Source: Promethearchaeia archaeon (GTDB taxonomy: Archaea; Asgardarchaeota; Lokiarchaeia; Sigyniarchaeales; SOKP01). Taken from it: DNA of 41,799 nucleotides. Positions 35,945-41,799 of this stretch are shown in pieces. The notes beneath the pieces were generated by a model that was given only the letters and a program-made list of their open reading frames with translations, was not told where the DNA came from and made no database searches. The stretch is taken from positions 1 through 41,799 of the forward strand of contig JAHQWI010000075.1 in NCBI GenBank assembly GCA_029856085.1. The letters run 5' to 3'. Positions within the stretch are counted from its first letter, which is position 1, and the number at the start of each line of letters is the position of its first letter. The translations under genes and the position numbers were made by a program.

Positions 35945-38272
35945 TTGGTAGATAATATGGTAAATCAAGAAGAAAATATAAATGATGAAGGAGTAAAAAT
36001 TATAAGAACTACTTCTGCATTTGATTGTGGAGGTAGGTGTCCCTTAAGGTTCCATGTTAAGGATGGAAAGGTTATACGGGTAGAAGGTGATGATTCTGCA
36101 GACTCTGACAATCAACTGAGGGCATGTTTAAGGTGTAGGTCAATTAGACAGTACATTTATCATCCAGAAAGATTAAGATATCCCTTAAAAAGAGCTGGTC
36201 CCAAGGGTTCGGGTAAATTTGAAAGGATTACATGGGATGAAGCTTATGATATTATCGTAGAGAAACTAAAGGAAACAATAGAAAAATATGGAAATCAAAG
36301 TATATTATATATTACTGGAGGAGGTTATTTTGGAGCATTACACGGTGCCGGAGTGGCTTATGCAAGATTATTGAATTCGCTTGGTGGATATTCAACATCA
36401 TATGGTAATATTTCTTCCCAAGGAGCAATTTTTGGAACTCAAGCATCATATGGTTTTGGTCAGATCTTTGTTGGCAACAGCCGGGAAGATTGGATGAATA
36501 CAAAATTAATTATATGCTGGGGTTGGGATCCTGCTCGTCAGATTTCAGGGACAAATACATTATGGTGGTTAATCAAGGCTAAAGAAAATGGAGCTAAAGT
36601 TATTGTTATTGACCCACGCTATTCAGATACTGCTTTAGTAGCTGCTGATCAATGGATCCCTATAATTCCCGGAACTGATACAGCTATGATGGTAGCGATG
36701 GCTAATGTTATCCTTAGAGAAAATTTACAAGATCAGGAGTTCCTCGATAAATATACTCATGGTTTTGATAAATATAAAGCATATGTCTTGGGTGATGAAG
36801 ATGGAATACCTAAAACTCCAGAATGGGCTGAAAAGATTTGTGGCGTACCTAGTTCAACAATTGAGAATCTAGCACGAGAATATGCTAATACCAAACCTGC
36901 CGCGTTAGAAGATTGCCAAGGTCCTGCTCGTTCTGCTATGGGTGGACAATACAATCGAGGAGCTATAACACTCTCTGCAATGACGGGAAATATTGGAAAA
37001 CCTGGTGGAAGTGCTTGTGGCGGACTTCATGGCATTCCATATGGTCATATGTTTAGAGGAATTATGATTCCTCCAGGTAGAAATACTGCTTGGCCAAAAG
37101 GTAAGTCTTTAAGAGGAAATATTAATCCCAGAGATCGTTTAGATACCAGAGTTCATGTAAATAAGATTTTTGATGCAATTCTTAATGGTAAATCTGGAGG
37201 TTATCCTTTTGACGTTAAATTTGCTTGGTTTGCGGTTTGTGATTTCGTAAATCAAATAGGAAATGCAAATAAATCTGCAAAAGCTATGAGTCGAGAGGAT
37301 TTGTTTACAGTTGTTCCAGAATTATGGCTAACGCCTACTGCTCAATATGCTGATATTGTCCTTCCTGTAACTGGATTTTCAGCAAGGAGTGACCTTACAA
37401 GACCATGGCCTTCAGGTCCTTATTTTGGTCATATGAATAAAGCAATTGAACCTATGGGTGAATGTAAGGATGATATACAAATAGCAGAAGAATTAGCTGA
37501 AAGACTAGGTATTAAAAACTTTAAAAGAGAGGAACTTATTGAACAATATTTAAAAAATCCCCAACTCGCTCCAGTGAAAGGAATATTAGACAAATATGAT
37601 GATATCAATGATAAATGGCTTCGCTTACTCGCTGTTATGGGACAAGATGTTCGGGAAAATATTGAAGATTATGACAAATATAAAAAGGAAGGGCTCCATA
37701 GAATTGAACTTAAAGAACCATACGTAGCATTCAAAAAGAACATAGACGATTTTGAAAAAAATCCATTCCCAACACCTTCAGGGAAGATTGAAATCTATTC
37801 CGATCAAGTTGCAAGCTGGAATAATCCTATTTGTCCACCTATTGCGAAATATATACCAACATGGGAGAATCGTGATGATCCTTTAGCAGAAAAATATCCA
37901 CTTCAATTGATTTCACCTCATCCAAGGCAACGGGTCCATTCCGAACTATATAAAATCGAATGGCTCATGGAAGCAATACCTCATCGTATGTGGATCAATC
38001 CTGCTGATGCAGAACCTAGAGACATTAGAAACGGCGATATGTGTTTAGTCTCCAACGATAGAGGGACGGTGGCAATAGAAGCATTTGTCACTAGAAGAAT
38101 TATTCCAGGAGTTGTTTGTATTTATGAAGGTGCATGGTATAATCCTGATGAGAATGGAATCGACAGAGGTGCATGTGCAAATACACTTACTAAGGATGCA
38201 ATGAGTGAAGGAGGCGCTGCTGCGTTAAAAACATGTCTGGTTCAAGTGATATTGGAGAAAGGAGGTGCCTAA
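35945..38272 (+). CDS. Molybdopterin oxidoreductase catalytic subunit (DMSO reductase family, DmsA-like), paralog 2
   Basis: AFDCGGRCPLRFHVKDGKVIRVEG...C; WDEAYDIIVEKL; GGYSTSYGNISSQG; CWGWDPARQISGTNTLWWL; C-term WINPADAEPRDIRNGDMCLVSNDRGTVAIEAFVTRRIIPG. Confidence 0.95.
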   Translation: MVDNMVNQEENINDEGVKIIRTTSAFDCGGRCPLRFHVKDGKVIRVEGDDSADSDNQLRACLRCRSIRQYIYHPERLRYPLKRAGPKGSGKFERITWDEAYDIIVEKLKETIEKYGNQSILYITGGGYFGALHGAGVAYARLLNSLGGYSTSYGNISSQGAIFGTQASYGFGQIFVGNSREDWMNTKLIICWGWDPARQISGTNTLWWLIKAKENGAKVIVIDPRYSDTALVAADQWIPIIPGTDTAMMVAMANVILRENLQDQEFLDKYTHGFDKYKAYVLGDEDGIPKTPEWAEKICGVPSSTIENLAREYANTKPAALEDCQGPARSAMGGQYNRGAITLSAMTGNIGKPGGSACGGLHGIPYGHMFRGIMIPPGRNTAWPKGKSLRGNINPRDRLDTRVHVNKIFDAILNGKSGGYPFDVKFAWFAVCDFVNQIGNANKSAKAMSREDLFTVVPELWLTPTAQYADIVLPVTGFSARSDLTRPWPSGPYFGHMNKAIEPMGECKDDIQIAEELAERLGIKNFKREELIEQYLKNPQLAPVKGILDKYDDINDKWLRLLAVMGQDVRENIEDYDKYKKEGLHRIELKEPYVAFKKNIDDFEKNPFPTPSGKIEIYSDQVASWNNPICPPIAKYIPTWENRDDPLAEKYPLQLISPHPRQRVHSELYKIEWLMEAIPHRMWINPADAEPRDIRNGDMCLVSNDRGTVAIEAFVTRRIIPGVVCIYEGAWYNPDENGIDRGACANTLTKDAMSEGGAAALKTCLVQVILEKGGA

Positions 38273-38274
38273 AT

Positions 38275-40281
38275 ATGCAAGTAGGATTTTATTTTGACCA
38301 AACAAGGTGTGCAGGTTGTAATGCTTGTAGAGTGGCATGTAAGGATTGGCATGACCAACCATCAGGTTCAGCATCATGGATGAGAATTAATTATCAAGAA
38401 GAAGGTCCATTTCCGAATATTTTTGCTAGCTATCTTATCTCAAATTGTTATCATTGTGAAGAACCTGTTTGTGCTTTTGTTTGTCCGAATGAGGCAATAA
38501 GTAAAAGAGAGGAAGATGGGATTGTTGTAGTTGATAAAGATAAATGTCGGGAAGAAGTTCCATGCGGCTTAATTTCGAAAGAAAAAATGGGCGCTAGTTA
38601 CTCATATGGTGAATTACAAGCACCTTGTCAAATCGCATGCCCGGTTCATCTTCATATCCCTGCGTACACTGCTTTGATAGCTAAGGGTAAGTTTAAGGAA
38701 TCTTTAGATTTAATTAGACAGAGGATGCCTTTACCTTCAGTATGTGGTCGTGTTTGCCTTCATCCTTGCGAAGAGGTTTGTGCTCGAAAAGATGTGGATC
38801 AAGCAATTGCTATTGAAGCACTGAAAGGATTTGTAGCAGATAACGTATCTGAAGAACCGCCAAAACGCTTACTGCAAACTCAATCAGAAAAGGTTGCAAT
38901 AATTGGGTCTGGTCCTGCAGGTTTAGCAGCAGCTTACGATCTAATTAGAATGGGTTATGGTGTTACTATTTTTGAAGCGTCGTCCCGTGCTGGAGGTATG
39001 CTGGTCGCAGGAATTCCAGAATACAGGTTACCACGTGATGTTCTCAACAGGGATATTGATTACATTAAAGCACTTGGGGTTGAAATAAAGACTAATACTT
39101 TAATAGATCTAAATCAAGGTTTAGAGGATCTATTAAAACAGGGATATGGTGCTGTACTAGTTGCAATTGGGGCTCATAAAGGGAAGAGACTTGGTATTCC
39201 TGGGGCTGATCTAGATGGGGTTCTAGTAGGAACTTCATTTATGCGAGATGTTAATCTTGGTAAAGAAGTTAAACTCGGTAATAAAGTATTAATCATAGGT
39301 GGTGGAAATGTTGCGATGGATTGTGCACGCACTGCCCGTCGTCTTGGTGCTACAGAAGTAGGTGTATCATGTCTTGAATGTTGTGATGATATGCCTGCAG
39401 ATATATTGGAAGTTGATCAAGCTCGTGAAGAAGGAATTCAGATCTATGATTCTCGTTCTTTCACGAAAATTTTGAATAATAATGGAAAAGTAGCTGGAGT
39501 AGGATGTCTTGAGATTACAGGATGTACATTTGATGATGATGGAGAAGCTCACTTTGATGTAGTAAGTGATGAAGAACACACTTTAGAGGCTGATACAGTT
39601 ATTTTTGCTATAGGTCAAGTTCCTGAAGTTAGTAATTCTAGTATAATAAAAATTAGTAAGAGGGGTACTATCACCGCAGATTCTGAAACTTTGATGCTTG
39701 GAACCAAGGGCTTGTTTGTTGCCGGAGATTGCTTTAGCGGTATAGCAAGTATTATTGATGCGATCGCTAGTGGTCAAAAAACAGCATCTAAAATTCATCG
39801 TTATCTTCAAGGTGATGTACTTAGAGTTAGATCAAGTCCAGAAATTGCAGCAACCGAAATAATAATCGACATCCCCCCAGAGACGGAGAAAAAAGAGCGC
39901 CAATCCATGCCACTTCTGTCAGCATCCGAGAGAGTTTCAAATTTCAAGGAGGTCACTTTAGGTTTCAGTGAGGAAGCAGCTATAACTGAAGCTGAGAGAT
40001 GTCTTAATTGCGCAGGCCACTTATGTAAAGATGTTTGTCCATATTCTGCGCCTCAATTCGTCGAGGAAGAAAAAGCAAGGATGCAGAAATGTAATTATTG
40101 CGTTGATCGATTTGATATTGGGAAACAACCTATATGTGTTGAAGCTTGTTATGCGCGTGCTCTTGATTCGGGAACCCTAGAAGAATTAAAGTCAAAATAT
40201 GGAGATATTCAAGAATCACCGGGTTTTTCTTATTCAATCAGTGCAAAACCAGCAATTTTATTTAAGCCAAAAAAGAAATAA
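38275..40281 (+). CDS. DmsB-like ferredoxin with nested GltD-like FAD/NAD(P)H oxidoreductase module
   Basis: DmsB part: CAGCNACRVACKDW, CYHCEEPVCAFVCPNEAI, CREEVPCG. Insert: APCQIACPVHLHIPAY...CGRVCLHPCEEVC...VAIIGSGPAGLAAAYDL...VLIIGGGNVAMDCARTARRLGA...FVAGDC. DmsB part resumes: CLNCAGHLCKDVCPYSAPQF, CNYCVDRFDIGKQPICVEACYARALD. Start at ATG 38275 preceded by ggaggtg; the ORF track extends to 38233. Confidence 0.93.
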   Translation: MQVGFYFDQTRCAGCNACRVACKDWHDQPSGSASWMRINYQEEGPFPNIFASYLISNCYHCEEPVCAFVCPNEAISKREEDGIVVVDKDKCREEVPCGLISKEKMGASYSYGELQAPCQIACPVHLHIPAYTALIAKGKFKESLDLIRQRMPLPSVCGRVCLHPCEEVCARKDVDQAIAIEALKGFVADNVSEEPPKRLLQTQSEKVAIIGSGPAGLAAAYDLIRMGYGVTIFEASSRAGGMLVAGIPEYRLPRDVLNRDIDYIKALGVEIKTNTLIDLNQGLEDLLKQGYGAVLVAIGAHKGKRLGIPGADLDGVLVGTSFMRDVNLGKEVKLGNKVLIIGGGNVAMDCARTARRLGATEVGVSCLECCDDMPADILEVDQAREEGIQIYDSRSFTKILNNNGKVAGVGCLEITGCTFDDDGEAHFDVVSDEEHTLEADTVIFAIGQVPEVSNSSIIKISKRGTITADSETLMLGTKGLFVAGDCFSGIASIIDAIASGQKTASKIHRYLQGDVLRVRSSPEIAATEIIIDIPPETEKKERQSMPLLSASERVSNFKEVTLGFSEEAAITEAERCLNCAGHLCKDVCPYSAPQFVEEEKARMQKCNYCVDRFDIGKQPICVEACYARALDSGTLEELKSKYGDIQESPGFSYSISAKPAILFKPKKK

Positions 40282-40334
40282 GCAATACAAATTTTTTTAT
40301 TTTTTTTTCGATTTATTATATTAATATATTTTTA

Positions 40335-40394
40335 GATATTTAGAGGAAAGATATTTAGAGGAAAGATATTTAGAGGAAAGATATTTAGAGGAAT
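40335..40394 (+). repeat. Four tandem copies of a 15-bp unit (gatatttagaggaaa) upstream of a start codon
   Basis: Direct reading: copies at 40335, 40350, 40365 and 40380; the last ends gaat instead of gaaa. Each contains agagga, an SD-like core. Confidence 0.97.
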
Positions 40395-40402
40395 GTTTAG
40401 AT

Positions 40403-41548
40403 ATGGATGAAGAAATTGAAATTCATGGTTTTTGTGATGAAAGGTTCGCGGCTGTAAAAGCAGCATTTGCGAAAAATTTTAGAGTAGACGGAGATATTGG
40501 AGCTTGTTTTGCTACTACTCTAAACGGGAAGTTTGTTATTGATATTTGGGGTGGTTATGCTGACAAAGCTAAATCGAGACCATGGGAAGAAAACACAATT
40601 GTAAATGTATATTCAACAACCAAAGTAATGACAATAATATGTGCACTCATGTTAGTCGATCGCGGACTACTCGATCTTGATGCTCCCGTAGCGAAATACT
40701 GGCCAGAATTCGCCCAGAACGGAAAAGAAAAGATTTTAGTTAGACAAATTTTCAGTCACTCCTCTGGTTTAGCCGGATGGGAAGAAAGAATAAGAACCGA
40801 AGATCTTTATGATTGGGATAAAGTTGTTAATCTATTAGCTGCTCAAAAACCATGGTGGGAACCAGGAACCAAGAGTGGATATCATGCAATAACACATGGT
40901 TATCTTTTAGGGGAGTTAGTTAGACGTATAGCTGGTAAATCTTTAGGTACTTTTTTTAAAGAAGAAGTGACTGGTCCACTTAATGCAGATTTCCATATTG
41001 GATTTGAACAAGAACATGATAAAAGAGTAGCCGATTTAGTACCTTGGGAAGAAGGTGATATAGGTTATAATGAAATGGATCCTAATTCAATTTTCAACCG
41101 AGTCTTCTCTAATCCGGTCGTACCCCCAGAAAAAACAAAAACACGAGAATGGCGCGCTGCTGAAATCCCTGCAGCAGGGGGACATGGTAATGCAAGATCA
41201 GTGGCGAGGATCGCATCAGCAATAGCATGTGGTGGTAAAGTAGATGATATTCGGCTTTTAAAAATGGAGACAATCAAAAAAGCAATGGAAGAGCAACACC
41301 ATTTTCAAGATCTTGTTATGTTAATGCCCATTCGGTTTGGTGTAGGTTTTGGTCTTCCTAGTAAAGAGATGCCTTTTCCAAACCCAAATACCGTATTTTG
41401 GGGTGGAGCAGGAGGAAGTTTAGTTGTGATGGACTTAGATAAGAAACTCAGTTTCTCCTATGTAATGAATCAGATGAAAATGACGACAACAGGCGATACG
41501 CGATCTGCAAGACTAATGTTGTCTCTATATGCTGGGTTGAATAAATAG
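40403..41548 (+). CDS. Serine hydrolase, beta-lactamase/EstB-like family (paralog of 14594-15739)
   Basis: VNVYSTTKVMTII, IFSHSSGLAGWEERI, YHAITHGYLLGELVRR, EWRAAEIPAAGGHGNARSVARIA. Confidence 0.93.
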   Translation: MDEEIEIHGFCDERFAAVKAAFAKNFRVDGDIGACFATTLNGKFVIDIWGGYADKAKSRPWEENTIVNVYSTTKVMTIICALMLVDRGLLDLDAPVAKYWPEFAQNGKEKILVRQIFSHSSGLAGWEERIRTEDLYDWDKVVNLLAAQKPWWEPGTKSGYHAITHGYLLGELVRRIAGKSLGTFFKEEVTGPLNADFHIGFEQEHDKRVADLVPWEEGDIGYNEMDPNSIFNRVFSNPVVPPEKTKTREWRAAEIPAAGGHGNARSVARIASAIACGGKVDDIRLLKMETIKKAMEEQHHFQDLVMLMPIRFGVGFGLPSKEMPFPNPNTVFWGGAGGSLVVMDLDKKLSFSYVMNQMKMTTTGDTRSARLMLSLYAGLNK

Positions 41549-41742
41549 ATCTAATAACTTAAGAAAAAAAATAATATTCTATTTTTCTTTTTTTATTAAC
41601 CAAAATGAACAGCAGTTATTCCTCCAGTAGCGCAAAGATTTTTACCAAAGTAAATTCACATGAAAGTGTAAAACTTCCTAAAATAATAAAAAGAGTAAAA
41701 AAATTGATATTATCAATTATATATTCAGATTTATCACGTAAG

Positions 41743-41799
41743 TTAAAGAGCTTCAACTACCGATGCAATACCTACACCGAAGCCGCCACACATTAATTG
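41743..41799 (-). CDS. Thiolase C-terminus (truncated by window edge)
   Basis: Minus-strand translation QLMCGGFGVGIASVVEAL*, the typical C-terminal CxGxGxG thiolase ending. Confidence 0.75.
   Translation of the reverse strand, partial: QLMCGGFGVGIASVVEAL

Noticed and set aside
40335-40394. CRISPR-like repeats
   Set aside because: Units are 15 bp, directly adjacent, with no spacers; a simple tandem repeat.
41605-41796. 63-aa plus-strand ORF at the window end
   Set aside because: It runs antisense through the thiolase C-terminus and a thiolase-like remnant; probably not a gene.
1-41799. tRNA, rRNA, integrase or transposase genes
   Set aside because: None recognised by eye on either strand; a tRNAscan/Infernal run would be needed to exclude small RNAs.

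Overview
AT-rich 41.8-kb window. It is most likely archaeal and Asgard/Lokiarchaeia-like, inferred only from gene content and composition. It is densely packed with acyl-CoA/beta-oxidation enzymes: 4 intact crotonases plus 2 remnants, 3 tandem MFE-2-type hydratase-2 (MaoC) genes, 2 SDRs, one full and two edge-truncated thiolases, and a FATP-like acyl-CoA ligase. It also carries hydrolases and iron-sulfur/molybdopterin redox modules: two DmsA-like catalytic subunits with DmsB-like partners, several ferredoxins and a glycyl-radical activating enzyme. The most striking observations are: (1) a DmsB-like four-cluster ferredoxin whose third cluster motif is split by a ~480-aa GltD-like FAD/NAD(P)H module (38275-40281); (2) an RHH - DUF5678-like - retropepsin fusion next to a HepT/MntA pair; (3) winged-helix-like domains fused to Cys-rich ferredoxins (twice) and to an acyl-CoA synthetase; (4) an Fe-S aldo/keto reductase ending in a GyrI-like ligand-binding domain; (5) a thiolase homologue whose nucleophilic Cys is Asp; (6) separate genes matching the parts of eukaryotic peroxisomal MFE-2/SCPx; (7) an intact crotonase flanked by partial copies of itself; (8) four perfect or near-perfect 15-bp repeats carrying Shine-Dalgarno-like cores just upstream of a start codon. 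No tRNA, rRNA, CRISPR array or transposase was recognised.
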